Assembly: GCA_027486585.1 (NCBI GenBank) | Contig: JAIXOU010000065.1 | Coordinates: forward strand, 1-59,293 | Length of the DNA: 59,293 nt | From: Verrucomicrobiaceae bacterium | GTDB taxonomy: Bacteria > Verrucomicrobiota > Verrucomicrobiia > Verrucomicrobiales > Verrucomicrobiaceae | Direction: 5' to 3' | Shown: piece after piece, positions 17,663 to 28,400 of the stretch | Layout of the letters: each line of letters opens with the position of its first letter | How positions within the stretch are numbered: the stretch's first letter is position 1 | Notes under the pieces: generated by a model | The model's input: only the letters and a program-made list of their open reading frames with translations | Told to the model about the DNA's origin: nothing | Database searches by the model: none | Translations under genes and position numbers: made by a program

Positions 17663-19087
17663 TCAGGCCAGCACTTGGCCGATCACCTGCCCAAAGTCCC
17701 TCTCCAGCCGCTTCCGCCCAGGGATTTCTAAGCGGTGCGGATCAAGGCCGAGCAGATGCAGGATCGTAGCGTGCACGTCGGTGACGTAATGTGGATGCTC
17801 GACAGCGTGAAAGCCGAGTTCATCGGTGCTGCCGTGGATCGTGCCGCCTTTCGTGCCCCCACCGGCCATCCAGACGCTAAAGCCATAGGGATGATGGTCT
17901 CGACCATCGCTGCCTTGCGAGCCGGGCGTGCGGCCAAACTCAGTGGCGAAGACGACGAGTGTGTCGTCGAGCATGCCGCGCTGTTTCAAATCTTTGAGCA
18001 GGCCGGAGATCGGTTTGTCCACCTGCTGCGCGAGCATGGAGTGGTTCTTTTTGAGTCCTGAATGCGAATCCCATGCACCCGCTGCACCATCGCCATGCTG
18101 GAGTTGGATGAATCTGACGCCGCGCTCGGCAAGACGACGTGCGACGATGAGTTGTCGCGCAAAGGGCTCCGTCACCTTGTCGTCCATACCATAGAGCTTT
18201 TTCGTCTCCTCACTTTCCACATCGAGATTCATCGTCTCCGGCACAGCGGTCTGCATGTTGTAGGCGAGCTGATAGCTCTTCATGCGGGCAGCGAGCGTTT
18301 TATCGCCAGGATACTGCTCGGCGTTGAGCATGTTCAGCTTGTGAATGAGATCGAACTGCACCGCTTGTTCGTTTTTGCCGACAGCGATCTCGGGTGAGGC
18401 AAAGGTAAGCGGATTCTTTGGATCGACCTTCAAATTTACCGCATCAAAAGCTGGGCCAAGGTAGTGGCCGTCGCGAATATCAAAGTATCGCGGCCCCATG
18501 TTGATAAAGGAAGGCAGATTGTCCGTCATGGAGCCAAGACCGTATGTCACCCATGCGCCGAGAGTGGGCACACGCGGCTCCAGCATGTGTCGTCCGCTAT
18601 GAAACTGAACCTGCGCTCCGTGATTGTCGTCCGTCGTCCACATGCTGCGAATGAAGGCAATCTCATCAGCGCAAGAGCCGATGTGCGGGAACCAGTCGCT
18701 AATCTCGATACCGCACTGACCGTACTTTTTGTAGCCGACTTGCAGCGGATAAATTGTCGTGCGCTGCTTACCGTTCGCATCATTCACCACCACCACGCGC
18801 ACCTTCTTGAGCTTTTCTGGATCTTGAACGCCGGCAAAAGGCGTCTCAGCGATGGACTTGCCTGCATACTTCGTCAGCATCGGCTTCGGATCGAAGCTCT
18901 CCATGTGACTGACACCGCCGCGCATGAAGAGCCAGATCACCCGCTTCGCTTTCTGCGGCATCACCGGCAACCCGCTCGGCGGCTGCCAGCCTTCCTCCGC
19001 CTTCAACATCGAAGCGAGCGCGATGCTGCCGAGTCCGCCGAGGATGTCGCGGCGGAGGAAAGGTGTGGGCTGATGCATGAAGTTCAT
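17663..19087 (-). CDS. DUF1501 family exported protein
   Basis: 474 residues with a twin-arginine-like leader (FLRRDILGGLGSIALASML) and the DUF1501 body: RVIWLFMRGGVSHMESFDPKP, HSGRHMLEPRVPTLGAWVTYGLG, AWDSHSGLKKNH, VFATEFGRTPGSQGSDGRDHHP and the final LGLDPHRLEIPGRKR. The fold resembles alkaline phosphatase/sulfatase-type hydrolases, but no reaction is established for the family. Its ATG overlaps the stop of the upstream DUF1553 gene as ATGA (19084-19087), showing translational coupling and deciding the start. DUF1501/DUF1553 pairs are abundant in Planctomycetes and Verrucomicrobia and are usually linked by inference to polysaccharide or sulfated-glycan use. It converges on giant protease gene 1 with 67 bases between stops. 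Confidence 0.9.
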   Translation of the reverse strand: MNFMHQPTPFLRRDILGGLGSIALASMLKAEEGWQPPSGLPVMPQKAKRVIWLFMRGGVSHMESFDPKPMLTKYAGKSIAETPFAGVQDPEKLKKVRVVVVNDANGKQRTTIYPLQVGYKKYGQCGIEISDWFPHIGSCADEIAFIRSMWTTDDNHGAQVQFHSGRHMLEPRVPTLGAWVTYGLGSMTDNLPSFINMGPRYFDIRDGHYLGPAFDAVNLKVDPKNPLTFASPEIAVGKNEQAVQFDLIHKLNMLNAEQYPGDKTLAARMKSYQLAYNMQTAVPETMNLDVESEETKKLYGMDDKVTEPFARQLIVARRLAERGVRFIQLQHGDGAAGAWDSHSGLKKNHSMLAQQVDKPISGLLKDLKQRGMLDDTLVVFATEFGRTPGSQGSDGRDHHPYGFSVWMAGGGTKGGTIHGSTDELGFHAVEHPHYVTDVHATILHLLGLDPHRLEIPGRKRLERDFGQVIGQVLA

Positions 19088-22000
19088 CGCAGAGTAACAA
19101 AGTCGTTGTGATTGAGCAGCGCCTGCAAAAACAGGCTGCGGTTCTGTTTCAATGCTTGGAAGCCTTCAAGGCTTGCGAGACGCTCGGCATCAGAGGGCGG
19201 GCGACCGAGCACGGTGAGGAAGGATTGCGTCACGAAAGGCTCCGCATCGAGCTTACCAAGCTTTGCGGCCAAGGCGTCGGCGCATTCGCGGCTAAGCTTG
19301 CTGTTGGTCAAAGCAAGCGCCTGCTGGGGCACGACGCTTTCATTGCGACGGTAGCATTCGAGGACGTTGCTGTTGTCGAAGACGGCGAGGAAGCGGTGCT
19401 CAGTCTCGGCGTTTTGGATGAAGTAAAGCGAGCGGCGTGGACTAGTCTCCGATGACGCGGGATCGAGACTTGGGCCGCCGAGCGTGAGATCGAGCGACCC
19501 AGCGAGATGCAGGAGGCTGTCGCGCACGACCTGGCTCTCCATACGGCGCGGATTCATGCGCCAGTAGTTCGCGTTATCAGGATCGGCAGTGACAGTGGCG
19601 TCGGCGGCCTGCGCATTTGAGGAACTGCGGCGATACAGCTCGGAGAGCACCATGACCCGATGCAGATGCTTCAGGCTCCAGCCGCTGTTCATGAAATCGA
19701 CCGTCAGCGTATCGAGGATGTCCTGATGCAGCGGAGCGAGTGAGCGGCGGCCAAAGTCGTCCATATTAGCAACGAGCGGAGCGCCAAAGTGCCGCATCCA
19801 GACTTGATTCACGAGCACACGGGCCGTGAGAGGATTGCGTTTGTCGGCAATCCATTTGGCGAAAGCAAGTCTGCGGCCTGTGCTGGTGTCGGGATAGGTC
19901 TGTACCGTGGCATTGGTGCTCTCCTCAGGCCCTTCCTGAGCCTTAAAACTCGCTGGCAAGGAGGTGTAAGACTCTCCAGGAGCTGCGGCTTTCTTCTTTG
20001 CTTTCTCCAAGGCTTCGCGTGCGGTTTTGATTTTCTTCGCGTCGGCCTTGGCCTTTGAATCGCCCACAGCTTTGAAAAGATCGACCTCAGCTTGCGCGAG
20101 TTTGTAGTTTGCCTCGGCGGCAGCGGCGGCTTGGGCGAGTGCTTTGTCCTGCTTAGCCAGATCCGCAGCGAAAACGGCGCGAATCATCGCGGGTTTAGCT
20201 TTTGCGGCAGCGAGTTGTTTTTCTGCGAGTGCAAGGGCGCCTTTTGCATCCGCGAGCGGCACTGACTTGTCGGCGGCAGGCTCGCGTAAATCGGCATCTG
20301 TAGCCAGTTCGGCGAGTTTGAAACTGTGAAATATGACATCGGCATCGAAGGCTGAGATCGCTAAGTGGCCAGGACGACGTTGCTGCGGCAGACGAAAAGC
20401 CAGAACTGGCTCGTCATTGATGTTGGCATTGATGAGTTGGCCGCGCACACGCAGATCCAGCGTGTAGCGGACATCTTGCGAAATGGTGCGTGCCGTTGAA
20501 CCGTTCGTTGAATAACTGGTATTGCCGCCATTGGTCAAGGCGACTTGAATTTTCGACCCGCCACTGAAAGCACTCATATAAACCATCACATTGTCCTTAC
20601 CCACGCCGTCAAAGACGATACCAACAGATTTCCATTTCTGACCGCCACGAATGGTGAAGCTCAAACTCGCCTCGAAATCGACGGGAGGGGCTGGTTTCAA
20701 GCGCAGCGAGTGGCGTTCGGCTCCAGTTTCATGCTGTCGCACGCCAATCGGCGAATGCTTCCAGTCACCTTTGAGGATCTCCCACTGCTGTGGCTTCGCG
20801 GTGGTAAAATCATCTTTAACGAGCACCTTGGGCTTCGCCACGGGCTTGGCATCTAGCGGGGGCGCTTTGGCATGTAGCAGCCGTGCTTGTTCAAGCGTTT
20901 TCTGCGCTGCAGCGATGCCGCGCTCGGCGGCGTGGAGATGATCTTGGAGAACAAACGGCAGCAGCACCGGCTTGGTAGATGTAGGAGGCAGCTTGACAGA
21001 CTCTGGCTGGAAAGCGGCAAACTCCAGCACCTGCGGAATGCCCGCCGTCAGCGGCTTCGATTTATCCTCGTTCTTCTCATCGCCGCGCACATGAACGAAA
21101 GTTGGTTTGTCGAGATGCAGGTCATAGACACGCGGCAGACCGTTTTTATCGAAGTCGGGTTCGCCATTCCATGGGTCGAGGCGCACATGCAGCGGCTCGA
21201 AGATGGCACGCATGCGGTAGTAGTCGGCCTGCTCGATGGGATCGTATTTGTGGTCGTGGCACTTCACGCACTGCATCGTCAAGCCGAGGAAAGCGCGGCA
21301 GGTATGCTCAATGGTTTCATCCAGCCAAGTGGTGCGATTAAAGAGGTAATAGCTGCGGGCGAGGAAGCCGGTGGCACGCAGGTTGTCGCGATCTTCCGGT
21401 GCAAGTTCATCGGCAGCGAGCATCTGCACGATCATCTGGTCGTAGCCTTTGTCGGCGTTTAGCGACTCGACGATCCAGTCACGCCAATGCCAGAGATGCT
21501 TCTGCGAATGACGAAGCTGCGCGCCGAGACCATACCAGTCGCAGTAGCGCCAGATGTCCATGAAGTGGCGGGCCCAGCGCTCGCCGTATTGCGGTGTGCC
21601 GAGCAGATGATCCACCACGCTTGCGCAAGCTTTCCGCGCGGACGGGGAAGACAAGGAGACGACGGAACTCCGCTTGTCTGCGCATTGAGCCAGAAACTTC
21701 TCAATCTCCTCCGCCGTCGGTGGCAGACCGATGAAATCGAGATAGACACGACGCAGCCAAATTTCAGGCCCGGCTTCAGGCTGTGGATTGAGCTTTTGGG
21801 CAGCAAGCCGTGCGGCGAGAAGCGCATCCATCGTCTTGCCGGATGATTTAGGCACTTGATAGGCCCAATGCGCACGCGGATCGGCCTCGGGCTGCTCATT
21901 CGCAGGCGCGGGTGCTCCGGCAGCAAGCCAGGCTTTGAGTTTGGCAACCTGCTCGTTGTTGAGCATCGATCCCTCGCCCTCGGGCGGCATGCGGTCGTTC

Positions 22001-22275
22001 TTGTCAGTGGTGGTGACACGTCCGAGCAACAGCGAATGATCACCCGTGAGGATGTCGCCCCCGTCGCCGCCTTTGTGCATAGCGGCAGTGGTGTCGAGTC
22101 GAAGGTCTGCCTTCTGTTTCAAAGCACCGTGGCAAGCGTAGCAACGCTCTTTGAGAAGCGGCTTAATCTCCTTTTCATAGTCCACTGCCAGAGCAGGAAG
22201 AGCAATGCAGGTGAGCATGAGAGTCCCTCGTGCCAGGATGAGGCGCAGGAGTAAACGGAGGACCAGGATGTTCAT
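19084..22275 (-). CDS. PSCyt1 cytochrome-like / DUF1549 / DUF1553 protein with an internal lectin-like domain
   Basis: About 1,063 residues from the Met at 22275, which gives a clean signal peptide ending near ALPALA; an upstream Met at 22323 adds an untypical 16 residues. The order is: a PSCyt1 c-type haem motif CYACH (C45, C48, H49), DUF1549 (about 130-400, with GTPQYGERWARHFMD and CVKCHDHKYDP), a concanavalin-like/DUF1080-like domain (about 485-660), an Ala/Lys/Glu-rich coiled coil (about 660-765), and DUF1553 (about 790-1060, with RVLVNQVWMRHFG and NPRRMESQVVRDS). The protein is expected to be periplasmic. It is cotranscribed with the DUF1501 gene through a 4-base overlap and is divergent from giant protease gene 2. 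The function of the family is not experimentally settled. Confidence 0.9.
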   Translation of the reverse strand: MNILVLRLLLRLILARGTLMLTCIALPALAVDYEKEIKPLLKERCYACHGALKQKADLRLDTTAAMHKGGDGGDILTGDHSLLLGRVTTTDKNDRMPPEGEGSMLNNEQVAKLKAWLAAGAPAPANEQPEADPRAHWAYQVPKSSGKTMDALLAARLAAQKLNPQPEAGPEIWLRRVYLDFIGLPPTAEEIEKFLAQCADKRSSVVSLSSPSARKACASVVDHLLGTPQYGERWARHFMDIWRYCDWYGLGAQLRHSQKHLWHWRDWIVESLNADKGYDQMIVQMLAADELAPEDRDNLRATGFLARSYYLFNRTTWLDETIEHTCRAFLGLTMQCVKCHDHKYDPIEQADYYRMRAIFEPLHVRLDPWNGEPDFDKNGLPRVYDLHLDKPTFVHVRGDEKNEDKSKPLTAGIPQVLEFAAFQPESVKLPPTSTKPVLLPFVLQDHLHAAERGIAAAQKTLEQARLLHAKAPPLDAKPVAKPKVLVKDDFTTAKPQQWEILKGDWKHSPIGVRQHETGAERHSLRLKPAPPVDFEASLSFTIRGGQKWKSVGIVFDGVGKDNVMVYMSAFSGGSKIQVALTNGGNTSYSTNGSTARTISQDVRYTLDLRVRGQLINANINDEPVLAFRLPQQRRPGHLAISAFDADVIFHSFKLAELATDADLREPAADKSVPLADAKGALALAEKQLAAAKAKPAMIRAVFAADLAKQDKALAQAAAAAEANYKLAQAEVDLFKAVGDSKAKADAKKIKTAREALEKAKKKAAAPGESYTSLPASFKAQEGPEESTNATVQTYPDTSTGRRLAFAKWIADKRNPLTARVLVNQVWMRHFGAPLVANMDDFGRRSLAPLHQDILDTLTVDFMNSGWSLKHLHRVMVLSELYRRSSSNAQAADATVTADPDNANYWRMNPRRMESQVVRDSLLHLAGSLDLTLGGPSLDPASSETSPRRSLYFIQNAETEHRFLAVFDNSNVLECYRRNESVVPQQALALTNSKLSRECADALAAKLGKLDAEPFVTQSFLTVLGRPPSDAERLASLEGFQALKQNRSLFLQALLNHNDFVTLR

Positions 22276-22421
22276 GTGTCTTGTCGCGGAACACAACGCC
22301 GCCTGGAGATGAACTCTTGCCACACAGAATCCGTCTTCCCACGCCTCATGTGATTTTACTCTGCCAGCTGTTAGCCTCTTAGACTGAGCGGCTAAAATAA
22401 ATCATTCCGTCAAATTTTATT

Positions 22422-22476
22422 CTTCCCCTAACACTTTGAATCTGAGATCGTCTGCGAGGTAACCTCAACGTCAACC
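22422..22476 (+). promoter_or_regulatory. Conserved upstream block of giant protease gene 2
   Basis: Gap-free counterpart of the block at 8775-8829, again ending at the ATG and containing CTTCCC, CTAAC, the TGAGATCGTCTG core and GGTAAC. It lies in the region between this gene and the divergent DUF1553 gene. Regulatory function is inferred from conservation only. Confidence 0.55.
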
Positions 22477-25400
22477 ATGCGCCTAAATCAAACCCTGTGG
22501 CTCACATGCCTTATTGCCCTTGCTTGCTTGCTGGGCATCTACCTTTCTGCGCCTAGCAATTTAGCGCCTAAATTCGCAGCGCCAGAATCACGCCCGGCTG
22601 CTGATAAAGTAACTCACGTAGAAGTGCCATTAAAGCAGACGGCTTCACTTCCAAAAACCAAACCAACAGCAGTCACGCAGGTCTCAAGTGATGTCCTAGA
22701 GCGCTTTGACCACTGGACGAAAAACTACCTTCAAGCCAAGGAAACTGAAAAGACAGAACTAATCGCCAAAGGCCAGCAGCTGGCTGAAGAACGTCGCCCA
22801 GTTTTTAAGGCGCTGATCATTGAAAATCCGCGTGAGGCCATCCAGAAGGCGGTGCCGATGGTGGTGAGGCAGAACTTGCCGCCGGAGATTGTTTCGCTGT
22901 TGGAGAAGCGGATGAACCATGTCGGGGCCATTCGCGTGATGCAGGGCGTGCCGCTGGATCGGAATGATCCGCCGGTGCCAACGTATCGGGAGGTGGAGCT
23001 GGAAAAGGGCGGGACGTACCGCGCTTATGTCTATGGCGAGCGGGCGAATAAGCTGACTTGGACGGCTGGGGCTTCCGTCAACGGCGTGGCCATGGACTCT
23101 GAGTTTGCGATCAGCGATGACCCAACACGAAGGCTGGAGGTGGGTGAGCGGCTGCCAGAAGGCAAAACAGTCATCGCCAGCTGCCCTGTTTCTGGAAAGT
23201 CGGTCGTCGATCCTAAAGATGTGCCCGCTGTCGTGCCTGAGAGCCTGCCAGCCGTGGAGACGCCGACGCAGATCATCACGTTCTGCGATGGCTCACACAT
23301 CGCGGTTCAAAATCAGACGATCTTGTATGGTGAAGGTGTGACGGGCGGGTCGTTTGCGTTTTCAGGCATCTTGCCGGGCTCGCCGACTTCGTCGCTGGGC
23401 CAGGTGAAGGTCATCGTGTTGAATGTAACGTATGCGGATCAAAACGCGCTGCCTTCCACCGAGGCGCGGCTGTATGCGACGCTGCGAGATGTGGCGGATC
23501 ATTATTCCAAGGCCTCATATGGCCGCCTTTCGCTCAGCGGTGTGGTGGCTCCGCCGATCAAGCTGCCGCACAATGAGGCATGGTATGTGAATCGAGATAC
23601 GAGCAATGGCGGCGACATCGGCGGCACGGGCATCTCCATGGCGGATGCTCGGGCGGAGGCACGCAAGCTGGGCTTCGACTGGAATGATTACGACTGCACA
23701 GTGATGCGGCACAATGGAGGACCGGGCAGCTACGGCGGACTCGGTGGCGGCAATACGGTGTGGTGCCGCAGTGATGATGTGGGCCTCTGGGCGCATGAGA
23801 TCGGTCATGCGTTTGGTCTGGGACACTCGAACTTCTGGGATACTGCCGGCACGAGCAGCATCGGCAACGGCGCGAATCAGGAATACGGCGACAGCTACGA
23901 CATCATGGGTGGCTCAACCCTGGGCGGTCAGTACAATGCCCAGGCAAAAACGCAGGTGCGCTGGCTGCCGCAGTCCTTCATCCAGCCGGTGACGCAGAGC
24001 GGGCTGTATCGCATCCATGCCTTTGACCAGGGCGCTCTCGATGCCTCGAAACGCTATGCCATGACGATCCTCAAAGACACACAGCGCACTTACTGGGGCA
24101 TGGTGAGGTCGTTGTTTGACTCAAATCCTTTCATGAAAAGTGGCTTTGAGCTGGGTTGGCGCTTTCCGAATGGCGGTGGCGGGAATTTCCAGCTCATCGA
24201 TACGACGAACGGCTCGCCTTACGGCAAAACGGATGCGGCGATCTCTCTTGGGGCCACGTTTTCGGACACGGAGAGCGGCATTCATTTCACCACGGTGGCG
24301 GCGAGTGATGTGCCGCGCTACATCGACGTGCAGGTGAACCTCGGCAGCTTCCCCACGAACAATCCGCCGACGATGACGCTAGCTGCCAGCGCGGAGGTGA
24401 TCCCGCTCAATGGCACGGTGACTTTCACCGCGACGGCGAATGATGCAGACAGTGATCCGCTGGCCTTTAACTGGCAGCACTTCGGCGGTGGCACGCAGAT
24501 CGTCTCGCCGAACTCAAATGTGATGACGCGACAGTTTCCCACAGCGGGCAGCTACATTGTGACATGCACGGTGAGTGACATGAAGGGCGGCACGGTGACG
24601 CGGAATAAGCTGATTACCGTTGGCACCGTGACGACGTTCAATATCAGTGGGCGCGTGACCTTGCTGGGGGAAGGGCTTTCGGATGTGGTAGTGACGGCGA
24701 ATAATGCGAACGGTGTCATCAGCGATGCCGACGGCTACTTCACCATCCCCGGCCTCTCGGCGAACACCTACACGCTCACGCCGCTGCTTTACGGCTACTC
24801 GTTTAGCGAGTTGTTCAATAACAGCATCACGGTGGGGCCGAGCTTCAGCGGTGCGTCGTTCGAGGCCACGGCTCAGAGCGTGGTCACGCTCTCCACGCCC
24901 ACACCGAATGCGAATGAAGGCCCTGTGGCTGCGGGCACCATCCGCCTCACACGCACGGGTGACATCTCGCAGGATCTCGTGGTGAATGTCAACTCGGCCA
25001 TCGGCAGTGCTACTCTCAGCACAGACTACACGCTCACGCCGAGTTATGCGACGGGTTCGCTGGGCTTCAGCACCTTCACCATTCTGGCAAACTCGGCCAC
25101 TCTAGACATCTCAGTGACGCCAGTCGTCGATGCGAGTAGCGAAGGGCCAGAGACGGTGATTTTGCAACTCGGCCCTGGCAATGGCTACCTCGTCGGCTCG
25201 GCTTCGACAGCGACGTTGGTCATCGCAGATGATGACACGACTTTGCCAAAAGTGAGCCTCATGACCACGCGGCCCTCGACGACGGAAAATGGCGCCACGC
25301 CGGGGCTTTTGACGATTTCACGAGCCGTGGCCACAGCAACGCCGCTGACGGTGAATTACGCTGTCACTGGCACAGCGGTGAGTGACAGTGATTACACGGC

Positions 25401-28400
25401 CTTGAGCGGTAGCGTGGTCATTCCGGCCAATTCAGCCTCCGCGACGGTCGATGTGATCCCGTTGAATGATTCGATCTCCGAATCGCTGGAAACCGTGATC
25501 GTGAGCTCGAGCACGAATGCGGCCTACATCATTGATCCACTCGCCGCCACGGGCACGGTGACGCTTTACGATGATGATCTGCAAACGATTAACGTCACCG
25601 CGAGTGATAGCACGGCCACAGAGATCAATCTGACGGCTCCAAGCGCAGCGGCGGACACGGGCACCTTTCTCATCACTCGCAGCGGCGACACGGCGGCTGC
25701 GCTGACGGTTTATTATGCCTTCAGCGGCGTCACGGGTAGCGGCGTGATGGCGCTGCATGGCGCGGACTATGAGTGGATGCCCGGTGTGGTGCAGATCCCC
25801 GCAGGTCAAAGCGCCGCCGCCATCACCATCGTGCCGCGTTTTGACGGCCAGGGCGAAGGGCCGGAGCAGGTCGTGCTGAATCTGGGTGCCAATGCCACAA
25901 ATTACCTCCTCGGCAGCAGTGCCACCGCCACGATCACCATCAATGACAACCCTGCCGATACGCCCTACATCGAGGTGGTGAATACCGCGAACGGCGTGGA
26001 GCCTTCGACGAACGCAAACTTCCGCTTAACGCTGCGGGGGGATGCCGACGACACGCCTGTGGGAGTGAATTTCACCCTCGGCGGCACAGCCACGAATGGC
26101 ACGGACTACGATGTGCTCGGCTGGTGGATCCTGCAAAGCTCCGGCAGCACGGAAAACCTCCGCGCCATCTGGGCCGCAGACGCCACGAACCTCTGGGCCG
26201 TGGGTGACAATGGCACCATCCTCAAAGGCGATGGCACGGCATGGACCGCGCAGACCAGCGGCACCACGCAGCATCTGCGCGCCGTGTGGGGCACGAGTGT
26301 GACGAATCTGTGGGCCGTGGGCGACAATGGCATCATTCTAAAAGGCGATGGCACGAACTGGACTGAGCAGACTAGCGGCAGCACAAACACGCTTCGCGGC
26401 GTGTGGGGCAGCAGTGGCACGAATGTCTTCGCCGTCGGTGATGGCGGCACCATTTTGCGGAGCACAAATGGCACTTCATGGTCGGCGATGACCAGCGGCA
26501 TCACCACTCATCTCCGTGCCGTGCATGGCAGTGGTGCAAGCAATGTGTGGGCCGTGGGTGATGGCGGTGCGGTGCGGTTTTGGAATGGTACGACGTGGGG
26601 ATCGCAAACCTCCGGCGTCACCACACAGCTCAATGCCGTCTTTGCCGTGAATGCGACGAACATCTGGGCTGTGGGCACAGGCGGCGTGGTGCGCAAAGGC
26701 AGCGGCACCACCTGGGCAGGCCAGACCTCTGCCAGTAGCTCGGACTTGAATGCCGTGTGGGCGGCGAGCACGACGAGCCTGCTCGCCAGCGGGGCCATGA
26801 GCGCCCAGATGGTCAGCACGAATGGCACGAACTGGTCGAACGTGAACCTCAGCGCCATCGGCACCTTCAACAGCGTCTTTGGCACCAGCAGCACGATTGG
26901 TTGGGCCGTCGGTGATGGCGGAGTGATCTTCAAACGCGATAGCGTTACCGCCACCGCGATACCAAACGGCGTGGTGATTCCACGCGGTGCCACCACCTTT
27001 GATCTGGCTCCACGCACGAAGGACGATACCGACCTCGAAGACATGGAGAGCATCACTTTGACCATGACGCCCGGAGCAACCTATCAGACCTTCCCCGGCA
27101 GCGCCTCCACCAGCGCCTGGCTGCGTGACAATGACAACGTGAACACCCTCGTCGTGGACACGCAAGTAGGCACCGGCGGTGCGATTAATGTCAATGAAGG
27201 CACCGTGAGCAATCCCACGAAGTTTTACATCTCGCGCCTCGGTGCCACGACGGCTGCCGTGACCGTGAACATCACCTACAGCGGCACCGCCACAATGACT
27301 GCCGACTACACCGCACCTGCCAGCGTAACGATCCCCGCAGGTGCCACTGGCGTGGATGTGCCCGTGACCATCATCAATGACACGCTCTTTGAAGGCACCG
27401 AGACGATCCTCTTTGAATTCGCTACTGGAAGCTACTCACGCGGACCTAGCGCGGTGATGTACATCACAGACAATGACACCGCCACGGGCACCATCGCCTT
27501 CAATGCACCCAGCTCATCGGCTCAGGAAAATGTAGGTGCGGTGAACATCCCGGTCACGCTTTCCACCGCGCAGGCCGGTGATGTGACGGTGGAATATCAA
27601 ACGAGTGGCAGCACCAACGGCAGCAATGCCTCCTTCAGCACGCGTGCAGTGCCGTATTGGGTTCGTGTGGTGAAGACCGGCAACACGATTGCCTATTTCC
27701 AATCCAACGACGGTACCACATGGACGCAGCGCGGCGCAAACGTAACCGTGAGCACGCTGGGCAATGATTACCTCGCCGGGCTGGCCTTTGCGCCGGGATC
27801 GACAACGCAGTTCACGGCAGTGATGGATAACCTCACCGTCAGCAATGGCAGCGGCAGCCTCGGCGCGGAGGTTGTTGCAAACATCGGCACCGTCACCGGC
27901 GGCAGCAGCGTCGCCAGTGGTGTCTATACTTTCACCAGCTCAGGCAACGGCCTCAGCAACACCACGAGTGACAATTTCCGCTACGTCTATGTGCCGGTCA
28001 CCGGCTCCGCGAACTGCACCATCACCGCCCGCGTCGTCAGCAATGGCAATGTAAGCACCAGTTCCCGCGCAGGCGTCATGCTGCGCTCCAGCATCGCGGC
28101 AAACAGCGTCCACGCCTCCGCCTTTGGCACCGGTGCCGCAACGGGGGATTATCTCACGCTGCAACGCACCACGACGGGTGGCACGGCCACACTCAGCGCC
28201 AGCTTCACCAGCCTCCTCCTGCCGATGTGGGTGCGTACTGTGCGAACTAGCGATGTGTTCACGCAGTCTGTGTCACGCGATGGCCTGACGTGGACGAATT
28301 TCTCCGTCGCTCCGAGCATCGCCTTCGGGCAAAAAATCCTCGCTGGACTCGCGGTTTCAGCGCAGGGCGATGGGCAGATCGCCACGGCCACCTTTGACAA

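Noticed and set aside
18464..19111. A 215-codon plus-strand frame opposite the DUF1501 gene
   Set aside because: The minus-strand gene matches DUF1501 across its length. The plus-strand product is Arg/His/Leu-rich with no recognisable features.
26106..27165. Long minus-strand frames (133-229 codons) opposite the propeller and Calx-beta region of giant protease 2
   Set aside because: They follow the repeat period of the sense gene, overlap one another in different frames and have no domain content. They are shadows of GC-rich repetitive coding sequence.
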